From an uncultured Flavobacteriales bacterium (lineage in GTDB: Bacteria; Bacteroidota; Bacteroidia; Flavobacteriales_D; Crocinitomicaceae): a DNA stretch of 28,804 bases. Shown in pieces: positions 1 to 7,789 of this stretch. The DNA lies in assembly GCA_937973685.1 (NCBI GenBank), contig CALJKJ010000040.1, forward strand, positions 1 through 28,804, in the 5' to 3' direction. The notes beneath the pieces were generated by a model. The model did not search any database and was not told where the DNA came from. It saw only the letters and a list, made by a program, of their open reading frames with translations. Both the position numbers and the translations under genes were made by a program. Within the stretch, counting starts at the first letter, position 1. Each line of letters begins with the position of its first letter.

Positions 1-99
1 CATGTATGCTGCAACTGCTTCCGCTCGTTTTTGATCGCGGTTTGCAACTAAAGCAGATTCTAATTGCTCAACAATAGAATATGTAACTAAATGGTTCAT
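1..99 (-). CDS. Probable DNA alkylation repair protein (AlkD-like), N-terminal fragment
   Basis: Only the first 33 codons lie in the window; the gene runs off the left edge. The ATG on the minus strand at 99-97 opens a frame with no stop. The visible peptide has a short helix, then the run ANRDQKRAEAVAAYM. This resembles the start of AlkD-family HEAT-repeat alkylpurine DNA glycosylases, where a pattern such as 'ANP(E/D)KA..MAAYMK..FPFLGI' is common. Known members excise positively charged alkylated bases without base flipping. A TAnnTTTG promoter box lies about 39 bases upstream of the start, with a TTG spaced 18 bases before it. The call rests on N-terminal resemblance only, so an unrelated helical protein cannot be excluded. 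Confidence 0.5.
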   Translation of the reverse strand, partial: MNHLVTYSIVEQLESALVANRDQKRAEAVAAYM

Positions 100-137
100 T
101 TTTATTCTTAAAATTGATTTTCAAATGAATAATCAGT

Positions 138-145
138 CAAAGTTA
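138..145 (-). promoter_or_regulatory. Bacteroidota -7 box for the AlkD-like gene
   Basis: On the minus strand the sequence TAACTTTG matches the TAnnTTTG consensus exactly. A TTG at 166-164 lies 18 bases upstream and could be the -33 element. The predicted transcript start is near 131, leaving a leader of about 30 bases. The rest of the 100-288 gap is AT-rich, and I see no other convincing signal in it. Confidence 0.5.
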
Positions 146-288
146 AACATAGTCGTCAACAAACAACTATTTCTGCTTTTAATCGTTCGAAAAACAGCTA
201 TTTTTCATTAAAAAGAAACGAGTTGTTTATTGATTTTGTAATTTAGCAACTTGAATTACAACAGAACAACACAGCTATAAGTTTCACG

Positions 289-855
289 ATGAATAAACAA
301 GGTTTACGAGAAAAATACCGCGATTTGCGTCGTCAATTGGCTCCAGGTGAGTTGGAAAAATTATCTGAAATGATTATTGAACAAGCCTTGACGCATTTTC
401 AATTGTCTGAAAAAACAATCTCGCTTTTCTTGCCCATCGAACGTCAATTTGAAATCAACACGTATCTCTTGTGGGAACGTGCAAAAAACGTGGGAGCTAC
501 GGTTGCTGTACCAAAAGCAAACTTCGAAACCAACGATTTAAAACATTACCTATTTGAGCATACCGACCAATTAGAATTGAACGAAAAAGGAATTCCTGAG
601 CCAAAAAAAGGAAAAGTTGTTGCTGCGGACAAATTCGATATCGTTTTTGTTCCCCTGTTAGCAATCGATAAAAAAGGAAACCGCGTTGGTTATGGCCAAG
701 GTTTTTATGATCGTTTCTTGAAACGTTGCGCACCCAATTGTCAATTTATCGGATTGCATTATTTTGATCTCGAAGATGCCGTTGACGATGTGTTACCAAC
801 AGATATTCGCTTAAATGCATTGGTCATGCCGGAAAAAATTGTTCGTTTTGACTAA
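289..855 (+). CDS. fau: 5-formyltetrahydrofolate cyclo-ligase
   Basis: This enzyme (MTHFS family, EC 6.3.3.2) uses ATP to convert 5-formyl-THF to 5,10-methenyl-THF, returning a storage or inhibitory folate to one-carbon metabolism in the cytoplasm. The 188-residue length is normal for the family. The N-terminal helix with basic residues (KQGLREKYRDLRRQL) is typical. The family signature GYGQGFYDRF sits at residues 134-143, preceded by FVPLLAIDKKGNRVG. The start ATG at 289 is the first one in frame with the conserved N-terminus. No Shine-Dalgarno is visible, as usual in this phylum. A small membrane-protein frame overlaps its 3' end. Not linked to other folate genes here. Confidence 0.95.
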   Translation: MNKQGLREKYRDLRRQLAPGELEKLSEMIIEQALTHFQLSEKTISLFLPIERQFEINTYLLWERAKNVGATVAVPKANFETNDLKHYLFEHTDQLELNEKGIPEPKKGKVVAADKFDIVFVPLLAIDKKGNRVGYGQGFYDRFLKRCAPNCQFIGLHYFDLEDAVDDVLPTDIRLNALVMPEKIVRFD

Positions 856-1009
856 TTCACCCAAACATCAAGGTAAATTTCATTTATTAGCAATTTTTGC
901 TATTCCAATTACATTGATTTTGATTTTTGTCGTTCAAAATTGGTGGATTGTATCAGCTTATATTTCTGTTTTATTAGCTGTTTCATACTTTTTGTTTCGT
1001 AAAAAATAA
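815..1009 (+). CDS. Small two-helix membrane protein (hypothetical)
   Basis: The frame encodes at most 64 residues. Most are two hydrophobic stretches, about residues 22-40 and 44-60, followed by a basic FRKK tail. This fits a small inner-membrane protein with both ends in the cytoplasm. The ATG at 815 lies 41 bases inside the preceding cyclo-ligase gene. A TTG at 848 would shorten the overlap to 8 bases and remove the odd polar lead, so the start is uncertain. I recognise no family. The clean two-helix pattern in a frame not shadowing another gene (856-1009 has no other CDS) supports it being real. Confidence 0.5.
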   Translation: MHWSCRKKLFVLTNSPKHQGKFHLLAIFAIPITLILIFVVQNWWIVSAYISVLLAVSYFLFRKK

Positions 1010-1059
1010 GTTTTGTTCATTTTGTGCAGGTAATCCGATGATTCGTTTTATCTTTCATT

Positions 1060-1626
1060 GTGTCAAAACAACTACTATTCATATTGCTCTGCTGTATTTG
1101 TACTATTAGTGTGCAAATTTATCGGGAAATACCTCCTGACAAAATCTTTTTTGGTGTTCGGATTGCAATGGGACCTAATTCTGAATTGACCAATTTCGTT
1201 GCATTGCGCTATTCTGGATACGGTGTTTTACGCGAAAAACGCAGCTATTCAAAAAACGATTTCATTAAAATTATTTCGGGGGAATGGCCCAGTCATTTTA
1301 ATCCAACACAAGAAAATTTATTTGAAGCAAACAACATCGTTGGTGGAGTTCAAAAAGACCAACAATTACGCTTATCGAAGCCCTATTGTCCCGTTTTTGA
1401 TAGTTTGTGGAAATTGCGCTATTCAGATTTCCCATTGAATACTGGAAAAGAAAAAGGTTGGAGCAAAGGCTTGTACAAACCTTCTTCGGTGCAAGAACAA
1501 TACTTAAGTCAGCGTTATCACTTTCAGCAAATGGACTTCGAATACATCGTCGATACTAATTTTTGGAACCTATTACGTGACGCTTCTTCTGTCAATTGGA
1601 TTGAAGGATATAAAGCGCTTCCGTGA
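1060..1626 (+). CDS. Exported or membrane-anchored protein of unknown function
   Basis: The 188-residue product starts with GTG at 1060; no in-frame ATG precedes it. Residues 1-19 form a hydrophobic signal or anchor segment (SKQLLFILLCCICTISVQ) with two adjacent cysteines that do not make a standard lipobox. The rest is soluble, rich in aromatic residues and positive charge, with no repeats or recognisable catalytic motif. A GVRIAMGPNSELTNF segment and a C-terminal NFWNLLRDASSVNW segment look like structured core. It is separated from the preceding small membrane gene by 50 bases and may share its transcript. It converges on the EamA transporter gene with only 8 bases between stops. I do not recognise the family. 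Confidence 0.75.
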   Translation: MSKQLLFILLCCICTISVQIYREIPPDKIFFGVRIAMGPNSELTNFVALRYSGYGVLREKRSYSKNDFIKIISGEWPSHFNPTQENLFEANNIVGGVQKDQQLRLSKPYCPVFDSLWKLRYSDFPLNTGKEKGWSKGLYKPSSVQEQYLSQRYHFQQMDFEYIVDTNFWNLLRDASSVNWIEGYKALP

Positions 1627-1634
1627 TCAGTACA

Positions 1635-2540
1635 TCAACGCTTTAGTTGATTCAAATTGGTAATTAACACGCCACTTATCACGAATAGCATACCGATAAT
1701 CTGAGCAAAATGAAATGATTCGTGCAAGAAAACCAACCCGATAAATACCGCTACTATTGGAATAAAATACGTTACTGAACTCGCAAAAACAGCTGACTTA
1801 AACGCAATGATTTGATTAAACAACACCAATGCCAAGCAAGTGCCAATTACACTTAATATAGCAATATAAAACAAACCTTGCCAAGCAAATTGATTGGTTG
1901 CTAATGTGGAAAAAACGCCTGTTTTAGCAACAGAAAACCATGAAGGCAAAGCCAATAGCGTAAAGGCAAGTGCTGTTATCTCCCATGACTTCAGATGTCC
2001 CAGAAATTGTTTGATTGTATTCAAACTTGTTCCATACATTATTGTTGCTAAGATGATCGCACCAACATGAGGCCAGCTAATTGCAACGGATGCTTGGTTG
2101 AATATTCCTACCAAAAAGAGCATTCCGACAAAAGCAACAATAAGACCAATTACTTGACGAATGATTAACCTGTTTTTAAAAACTAACCAACTAATCAACA
2201 AGGTGAAAACTGGTGTGAAACTATTCAACATTCCTGCTAAACCAGATGATAATTTGGTCTCTGAAAAAGTAAACAAAAATGCAGGGATAAAATTCCCAAA
2301 CAAACCAACAACTACTAATGCTACAGCGACTTTCCACGAATTGATTTTTCGCCAAGCGATCAAACCAAAGGGTAACATCACAAGTCCAGCAATTCCCATA
2401 CGGAGTGCTGCTACTTGCGCATCTGAAAAAATTGCTTCGTGATTTTCGGTTTCCATGCCGCGTTTCATGAGAAAAAAGGAACTTCCCCAAATACAAGCGA
2501 GCACGATTAAGAGCAACCAACTTTTAAGTTCTTTTCCCAT
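1635..2540 (-). CDS. DMT-superfamily EamA transporter
   Basis: The 301-residue protein has about ten hydrophobic helices arranged as two EamA repeats, roughly residues 8-145 and 155-296, as in drug/metabolite transporters of the inner membrane. The first repeat starts with the characteristic LVLACIWGSSFFLMKRG and includes AALRMGIAGLVMLPFG. The second ends with AVFIGLVFLHESFHFAQIIG, matching the usual 'E' helix of the family. Substrate cannot be told from sequence; members export amino acids, purines or toxic compounds. Its ATG overlaps the stop of the upstream 110-residue gene by one base (TAATG), so it is the last gene of a three-gene operon with translational coupling. Confidence 0.92.
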   Translation of the reverse strand: MGKELKSWLLLIVLACIWGSSFFLMKRGMETENHEAIFSDAQVAALRMGIAGLVMLPFGLIAWRKINSWKVAVALVVVGLFGNFIPAFLFTFSETKLSSGLAGMLNSFTPVFTLLISWLVFKNRLIIRQVIGLIVAFVGMLFLVGIFNQASVAISWPHVGAIILATIMYGTSLNTIKQFLGHLKSWEITALAFTLLALPSWFSVAKTGVFSTLATNQFAWQGLFYIAILSVIGTCLALVLFNQIIAFKSAVFASSVTYFIPIVAVFIGLVFLHESFHFAQIIGMLFVISGVLITNLNQLKR

Positions 2541-2872
2541 TAGTTCGTTGCTTGTTTCTTTTTTAAATTGGCAAAATGAACACGTAATCCAGCTAAAACA
2601 GGCAGTCCAATATGAATCAATACAAACAAGACGTATCCTATAGGTTTTAAGCGTATTTCTGGGAGAATTTCGTTTAATTTCAACGTTTCCATATCCATTC
2701 CTAACAAATGCGTCAATGCGACTTTTCCATCGTGTTCAACAAGAAACAATCCTTTTTCGTAATGGTAAACACCATCGTACATAGGTATGGTAAAAACAAG
2801 GCAACAAACAAGGATTATTATACCTGTTGTACATCCAATAACCAATGGGTTTTGTGTGATTTTATTTTTCAT
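2540..2872 (-). CDS. Small membrane protein (hypothetical)
   Basis: The 110-residue protein has two hydrophobic helices, at about residues 10-30 and 78-97. Between them is a roughly 45-residue extracytoplasmic loop (YHYEKGLFLVEHDGKVALTHLLG...). A short basic C-terminus ends in LKKKQATN. I recognise no family. The gene is bracketed by overlaps: its ATG overlaps the stop of the upstream 77-residue gene by four bases (ATGA), and its TAA overlaps the EamA transporter start by one base. Such coupling implies coordinated expression with the transporter, but no functional link can be read from the sequence. Confidence 0.75.
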   Translation of the reverse strand: MKNKITQNPLVIGCTTGIIILVCCLVFTIPMYDGVYHYEKGLFLVEHDGKVALTHLLGMDMETLKLNEILPEIRLKPIGYVLFVLIHIGLPVLAGLRVHFANLKKKQATN

Positions 2873-3102
2873 AATTGGACATTAAAAATGGAAGCTATTT
2901 CAGCTGCTGTCATTTCAACATATTGAAAATTACACTGAATCATATCTTGTATGCGGAGCATTTCTGGATATTGTTCTGCAGTAACTTGTTGCCGTTTAAA
3001 AACACCTCCTTGTTTATATGCTTCAACAAATGTTCGTTCATCACGAATGTGGTAAAAACGATCAAATCCTTCAAGTTTTCTAAAAATAGGAAATGGCTGC
3101 AT
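2869..3102 (-). CDS. Small soluble hypothetical protein
   Basis: A 77-residue cytoplasmic-looking protein with no signal peptide or membrane segment, mixed charge and several aromatics (FPIFRKLEGFDRFYHI near the N-terminus). I choose the ATG at 3102. The longer frame begins with TTG at 3117, whose first bases are part of the T-run of the upstream terminator, which makes that start unlikely. The stop overlaps the next start as ATGA, making this the first gene of the operon that ends with the EamA transporter. The family is not recognised. Confidence 0.7.
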   Translation of the reverse strand: MQPFPIFRKLEGFDRFYHIRDERTFVEAYKQGGVFKRQQVTAEQYPEMLRIQDMIQCNFQYVEMTAAEIASIFNVQL

Positions 3103-3115
3103 GTATATTTGAATC

Positions 3116-3148
3116 AAAAAAAGAAGCCCCAGTTTCCTGAGGCTCTTT
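3116..3148 (-). terminator. Rho-independent terminator of the OmpA-family gene
   Basis: Read on the minus strand, the arms GAGCCTCAG and CTGGGGCTT enclose a GAAA tetraloop. They form a 9-bp stem with two G-U pairs, followed by CTTTTTTT. It lies 17 bases past the stop of the OmpA-family gene, exactly where a terminator is expected. Confidence 0.88.
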
Positions 3149-3164
3149 GTTGTAGTAATACGTA

Positions 3165-4343
3165 TTATTTAACGATGAATGTCACACGGCGATTTTTTGC
3201 CATTTTCAAGTCTTCGTCGTCGTCTTCTCTAATTTCTGCTTCGTTGGCAACTTTGTTTCCATTTCCAACTGTTGTAATGCGTTTTGCATCAATTCCTTTA
3301 CTTACAAGGAATGCTTTTACAGCATCAGCACGTTTGGTGTCCATGTTTCCAAAAGCAGGTTTTTTCGTTGCAACTGAATCTTCTTTTTCATTACAATTTC
3401 CAGTTACAGTAATCGTCAATGCTGGATTAGCTTTCAACTCATTTGCAATTAATTCCAACGATGCATTCGCTTGTGGTGTGAAACGGTCTTTTCCAAAAGC
3501 AAAGAATAACGATTGTGCTTCGATGCGTTGTTTCGGAGACATTTTGTCATTCACAACAACTTGTTTTTGGTAAATTGTGTTTGAGAATTTGTTTGGATCA
3601 GCTATAGCAACACCACAATCACATGTTCCGCCATCAGAAATCAATGTTACACTTACATCATCAATAAAATAATAAGCAGCGATGATTGGCGTAAACTTGT
3701 TGTCTTTCGCTTTTTTGTTTGGTTCATTTTTTGTGTTTTCATTTTTCTCGAAGTTCCCGATAGTAATGAACTTCTCGTTTCCTTCAGCGATAAATGTTCC
3801 ACAGATTTTTTCCCATCCAAACATAGCATTGAATATTTTGTTTGTAGGATTCATCACATCAGCTTTGTCGATAATTGATGATTTAGTATCTGTTCCAAAA
3901 TCTGTTTTCGACAAATTCGCGCCGATTTGATTACATGAATACTTCGATGCTTCAGCTAAAGACACATTGAAAGAAACACAGTATTTCATTCCTTTTTTCA
4001 ACGACGTTTTTAAACGCATCGTAATATATGTTCTTGCCATCTTATCTTGGTAAGAATAAGCAACAATTCCAGCGTAATTTTCACCTTCTTTTGGATCTTC
4101 TGTTCCATACAAGTTAGCAGGTGCAGCAATAACTGGAACTTTCGTGTTTTTCAAAAACAAATCAGCTGGGGCTCCAGTTGGTGAATACCATCCTGTTGCC
4201 AAATCAATTTGTCCCATTTTTTTTGGTTTCCCTGATACCGATTCAAAGCCACCGTTATCTACTAAATTTTCGCCTTCTTGAGCGAAGGCACCAAAAGCAC
4301 TTGTTAAAAGTGTGAATGCTAATGCGATATTTTTCATTTTCAT
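3165..4343 (-). CDS. OmpA-family outer-membrane protein with galactose-binding-like N-terminal domain
   Basis: A 392-residue exported protein. Residues 1-22 form a signal peptide ending AFGAFAQ. Residues 24 to about 235 begin ENLVDNGGFESVSG and run through GWYSP, resembling a jelly-roll carbohydrate-binding module of the DUF642/CBM type. An OmpA-like peptidoglycan-binding domain occupies about 278-392, from SLFFAFGKDRFTPQA to AKNRRVTFIVK. It likely anchors the outer membrane to the wall. An acidic insert (EIREDDDEDLK) interrupts the usual spacing before the last strand. Three ATGs are possible (4358, 4343, 4337). The one at 4358 overlaps hemE by 14 bases, and either of the later two gives a cleaner signal peptide. 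Transcription is probably partly with hemE, and a strong terminator follows. Confidence 0.9.
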   Translation of the reverse strand: MKMKNIALAFTLLTSAFGAFAQEGENLVDNGGFESVSGKPKKMGQIDLATGWYSPTGAPADLFLKNTKVPVIAAPANLYGTEDPKEGENYAGIVAYSYQDKMARTYITMRLKTSLKKGMKYCVSFNVSLAEASKYSCNQIGANLSKTDFGTDTKSSIIDKADVMNPTNKIFNAMFGWEKICGTFIAEGNEKFITIGNFEKNENTKNEPNKKAKDNKFTPIIAAYYFIDDVSVTLISDGGTCDCGVAIADPNKFSNTIYQKQVVVNDKMSPKQRIEAQSLFFAFGKDRFTPQANASLELIANELKANPALTITVTGNCNEKEDSVATKKPAFGNMDTKRADAVKAFLVSKGIDAKRITTVGNGNKVANEAEIREDDDEDLKMAKNRRVTFIVK

Positions 4344-4344
4344 A

Positions 4345-5382
4345 CTAGTTAATTTCATACGATTTTACTGTTTTTATGAACGTTTTTACCTTTTCAGGAT
4401 CAACATCTGGATAAACTCCATGACCCAAATTTACAATATGACGTTGATTATTGTCGAACGAATGTAACATTTTTATTGTTTCGTTCTCAATATTTTTATC
4501 AGAACCATACAAAGCGCATGGATCTAAATTACCTTGCAATGTTTTATCATTACCAACAATGGCACGCATTGTTTTCATATCCATGTTCCAATCCAAACCT
4601 ACTGTGTTGCAGTCTAATGCAGCAATAGCGGGTATTGAAGTAATCGCGCCTTTTGAAAATAAGGTTACTGGAACATCGTTAATAGCAGCTGAAATTTGTT
4701 TCAAATACGGTAAAGAAAACGTTGCGTATTGCTCCGTTCCCAAAATTCCTGCCCATGAATCAAACACTTGTATCATACTTGCTCCTGCTTTTACTTGCGC
4801 TTTCAAATACGCAATTGTTACATCTGTTATGCCTTGTAACAATTCGTGTGCCAAAGTAGGATCCGTGTACAACATTTTACGTGCTTCACTAAATGTCTTG
4901 GAACCACTTCCTTCCACCATGTAACAAAAAATAGTCCATGGAGCACCTGCAAAACCGATCAACGGAACGCGTCCTGCCAATTCTTTTACGGTGATTTTTA
5001 TTGCTTCTAGCACATAGCCCAAACGATCTTCCACATCGAAATTGACTTCCATGCGTTTTGCTTGTTCCGCTGAGCGAATTGTGTGTGGAAACCATGGACC
5101 TCTTTTCTCAACCATTTCGTAAGGCACATTCATTGCTTCTGGAACAACGAGAATGTCCGAAAAAATAATCGCTGCATCAACACCTAAAATATCAACTGGC
5201 TGAATGGTTACTTCTGCGGCTAAAGCTGGTGTTTCTACCAATTCCTTAAATCCACTTACACTTGCACGAACGGCACGGTATTCGGGTAAAATACGACCAG
5301 CTTGACGCATTAACCAAACTGGATATCGTTCTATTGGTTGTCCTTGCGCAGCACGCAAGATTAAATCGTTCTGAAATTTCAT
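4345..5382 (-). CDS. hemE: Uroporphyrinogen decarboxylase
   Basis: HemE (EC 4.1.1.37) removes four carboxyl groups from uroporphyrinogen III to give coproporphyrinogen III in haem synthesis, in the cytoplasm. The 345-residue length fits. Signature 1, PVWLMRQAGRILPEYR, is at 21-36. The essential aspartate is D76 in AIIFSDIL. Signature 2, GFAGAPWTIFCYMVEG, lies near 142-157. The frame is open up to 5451, but I start at the ATG at 5382, which aligns with the family's N-terminus and lies just after a TAnnTTTG promoter box. The stop overlaps the longest possible start of the OmpA-family gene. No other hem genes are nearby. Confidence 0.97.
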   Translation of the reverse strand: MKFQNDLILRAAQGQPIERYPVWLMRQAGRILPEYRAVRASVSGFKELVETPALAAEVTIQPVDILGVDAAIIFSDILVVPEAMNVPYEMVEKRGPWFPHTIRSAEQAKRMEVNFDVEDRLGYVLEAIKITVKELAGRVPLIGFAGAPWTIFCYMVEGSGSKTFSEARKMLYTDPTLAHELLQGITDVTIAYLKAQVKAGASMIQVFDSWAGILGTEQYATFSLPYLKQISAAINDVPVTLFSKGAITSIPAIAALDCNTVGLDWNMDMKTMRAIVGNDKTLQGNLDPCALYGSDKNIENETIKMLHSFDNNQRHIVNLGHGVYPDVDPEKVKTFIKTVKSYEIN

Positions 5383-5387
5383 CCGTG

Positions 5388-5395
5388 CAAAAGTA
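5388..5395 (-). promoter_or_regulatory. -7 box for hemE
   Basis: The minus strand reads TACTTTTG, an exact TAnnTTTG match, and it ends five bases before the hemE ATG. If it is used, the mRNA would be leaderless or nearly so. The following bases (GCAC) are the same as after the prfC box. No clear -33 element was seen. Confidence 0.5.
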
Positions 5396-5472
5396 ATCGA
5401 TTCTTTATAAAAAAGCGAACGTTCTTTCTGTTTTTTAACAGCTGAAAACAAGTTGAAACGAGAAAAAGTTGA

Positions 5473-5480
5473 TATATTCG
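5473..5480 (+). promoter_or_regulatory. Probable -7 box for the type IX cargo gene
   Basis: TATATTCG is one base off TAnnTTTG. A GTTG at 5452-5455 lies 17 bases upstream, a fitting -33 element. The same octamer precedes the outer-membrane gene at 12402. The box ends five bases before the chosen ATG at 5486, which supports that start over the upstream TTG. Confidence 0.45.
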
Positions 5481-5485
5481 TTACT

Positions 5486-7759
5486 ATGAATCGAATTCAT
5501 TTCATTTTTCCATTTTTACTAACGATCTTACTCGTGTTTGTCGCTTTTTTTGGAACGGCTCAAACTAATTTATCGTTTGAATACGACCCAAGTATTCCTG
5601 TCTCAGTGAATGGAACCGTTCTAGCGCATCCGTGGGCGGGAGGAATTAATTACGGACAGTTTTCAAGTCTCGATTTTGATTACGATGGCGATGATGATTT
5701 GGTGGTGTTTGATAGAAGTTACAATCAATTTTTACTCTATGAAACCGTAAACAATGGAAGTGTTTCTTCGTACCAATATTTTTTTAATTCACAGCGTTTT
5801 TTTCCAAGCGATTGTGATTACCGAACCACTTTTATTGACTACAATCAAGATGGTAAAAACGACATTTTCACCTACGGAATAGGTGGAATAAAAGTTTATA
5901 AAAATACGGGAAATGCAGGGATCGGTCTGCAATGGCAACTCATAAAATCAGTATTATTTACCAATTATCTGGGAAGTAACACCAATTTGTACGTCAGTGC
6001 GGGAGATATTCCAGCTATCGTTGATGTCGAAGGCGACGGAGATTTAGATGTACTCACATTTCATATTGGTGGCGAACGAATTGAATACCATCAAAACCAA
6101 AGTCAAGAACTTTATGGTCATTCCGATTCGCTTGTTTTTGAATTGAAAAATGAATGTTGGGGACAATTCCGAGAGGACCCAAACAACAACGATTTTTTTC
6201 TTAATGACCAACAAAGCCCCTGTGTGAATGGCAGTATCGCAAATCCTGAAATGCCTTTAGCTAACGATTTTGAGGAAAAGAAATTACCCGGAAATGTACA
6301 ACAAAAACATAGCGGGTCGACAATTCTCGCATTGGATATCAATAACAACAACGTGTTGGATTTAGTAATTGGAGATGTTGCTTACACCAATTTAACGATG
6401 CTGACCAACGGCGGGACTGCTCCGAATTCAAACAGCGCAATGATAGCGCAAGATCATTTGTTTCCAAGTAATTCAACGCCTGCTTCGGTGCAACTTTTTC
6501 CTGCGGCATATTCAGTAGATGTCGATTTTGACGGTGTAAAAGATTTGCTCGTTGCTCCCAATGCACGAACAGTTTCTGAAAACCAAAAAAGTGTGCTCTT
6601 TTATAAAAACACTGGAACAAATTCAATTCCTAATTTCGTTTTTCAAACCAATGAATTTCTCCAAAAAGATATGATTGATAATGGAACAGGAAGTATTCCG
6701 GTGTTGGTTGATCAAAATGGCGATGGAAAAAAGGATTTATTAGTTGGGAATTATTTCCGCTACAAACCTATTTTGGACAAAGAAAGTAGTATGATGGCAT
6801 TCATCAATAATGGTACACTCAACAATCCTAGTTTTGCGCAATCTACTTCCGATTTCATGCAATTTTCTCAAGCCAACTTAGGTTTCCGATTAGTGCCAAC
6901 TTTTGGCGATTTGGACGGTGATAACGACGTTGATCTATTACTTGGTAAAGAAGACGGAACGATTTTACGCTACACCAATAATGGTGGTGCAGGAAGTCCG
7001 TTATCGTTGGTTAATCCGATTCCGTTAGTGGATGATTCCGGAAATGTTATTGCTGTGAATACCTTTGCAGCGCCGCAATTAATCGATTTGAACAACGACA
7101 CCTTACTTGATTTGGTTATTGGCAAAAAAACTGGCGAAATCGTTTATTACCAAAACACGGGAACATCTGCTACTCCTGTTTTTACCTTGATCAATAATCA
7201 ATTGGGAAATGTCGATATTGCTACAACACCCGATGGTTATGCTATTCCGCATTTTTTTAAATACAACGACACACTTCATTTGTTCGTAGGAGCTTTTGAT
7301 GGAAAATTGCATTACTACAAAGGAATTGAAAACAACATATCAGTTGGGGCAAATTTTGAATTGGTTTCACACGCGTTTTTAGGAATCAATGTTGGGGCAT
7401 ACAGTTCGTTTTTTGTCGATGACATTGATCAAGATGGACTGTTGAATTTGTTTGTTGGTCAAGATTTAGGTGGTGTGAGTCAGTTGGAAGTAAATCCAAA
7501 CGGTTCTTCGAGTTTGAACGAGGATACTCCGCCTGCAATCATTGCCTATCCCAATCCAGCGAAAACCTTACTGACACTTATTCCCACACAAAAAGAAGAT
7601 GCTATTGTTGCGTTGACATTGTTTAATTTAATTGGTCAATGTATTCCTGTAAATTTTGAGAATAACAACCTCATCGTATCGGATTTAGCACCTGGAAAAT
7701 ACTTCGTCCGAGTTCAAACGAACAGTAGTTCAAGTACAATATCGTTCATCAAGGAGTAA
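5486..7759 (+). CDS. FG-GAP/VCBS-repeat surface protein with type IX secretion C-terminal domain
   Basis: A 757-residue secreted protein. Residues 1-26 are a strong signal peptide ending FFGTAQ. The body has about nine calcium-binding-like repeats of the form DxDxDGxxDLL, such as DFDYDGDDDLVVF, DYNQDGKNDIF, DVEGDGDLDVL, DQNGDGKKDLLVG and DLDGDNDVDLLLG. This suggests a beta-propeller of the FG-GAP/VCBS type used in adhesion or ligand binding. The last 80 residues form a type A sorting domain starting AYPNPAKTLLTL and ending with a basic FIKE, which targets the protein to the type IX machinery at the outer membrane. I prefer the ATG at 5486 because the upstream TTG adds charged residues before the signal peptide. 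Ligand unknown. Confidence 0.92.
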   Translation: MNRIHFIFPFLLTILLVFVAFFGTAQTNLSFEYDPSIPVSVNGTVLAHPWAGGINYGQFSSLDFDYDGDDDLVVFDRSYNQFLLYETVNNGSVSSYQYFFNSQRFFPSDCDYRTTFIDYNQDGKNDIFTYGIGGIKVYKNTGNAGIGLQWQLIKSVLFTNYLGSNTNLYVSAGDIPAIVDVEGDGDLDVLTFHIGGERIEYHQNQSQELYGHSDSLVFELKNECWGQFREDPNNNDFFLNDQQSPCVNGSIANPEMPLANDFEEKKLPGNVQQKHSGSTILALDINNNNVLDLVIGDVAYTNLTMLTNGGTAPNSNSAMIAQDHLFPSNSTPASVQLFPAAYSVDVDFDGVKDLLVAPNARTVSENQKSVLFYKNTGTNSIPNFVFQTNEFLQKDMIDNGTGSIPVLVDQNGDGKKDLLVGNYFRYKPILDKESSMMAFINNGTLNNPSFAQSTSDFMQFSQANLGFRLVPTFGDLDGDNDVDLLLGKEDGTILRYTNNGGAGSPLSLVNPIPLVDDSGNVIAVNTFAAPQLIDLNNDTLLDLVIGKKTGEIVYYQNTGTSATPVFTLINNQLGNVDIATTPDGYAIPHFFKYNDTLHLFVGAFDGKLHYYKGIENNISVGANFELVSHAFLGINVGAYSSFFVDDIDQDGLLNLFVGQDLGGVSQLEVNPNGSSSLNEDTPPAIIAYPNPAKTLLTLIPTQKEDAIVALTLFNLIGQCIPVNFENNNLIVSDLAPGKYFVRVQTNSSSSTISFIKE

Positions 7760-7789
7760 TAATCGGTTCAAGATGCTTAATTTTACAGC

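Noticed and set aside
343..347. CCAGG here, and CCCGGG at 12542-12547, as evidence for or against CCWGG/CCSGG avoidance
   Set aside because: Both MvaI- and BcnI-type sites occur in the window. Without a whole-genome count against expectation they say nothing about specificity.
1634..1651. Inverted repeat ATCAAC/GTTGAT between two convergent genes, possible terminator
   Set aside because: The stem is only 6 bp and AT-rich, has no T-run on either strand, and overlaps the last codons of the transporter gene.
2875..3573. Open frame of 232 codons on the plus strand
   Set aside because: It runs antisense across a small gene, a terminator and the conserved OmpA domain. Its composition is that of a shadow frame.
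7769..7787. ATGCT/AGCAT inverted repeat before the glycosyltransferase gene
   Set aside because: Five base pairs around a 9-base loop with no T-run; too weak to call a terminator or operator.
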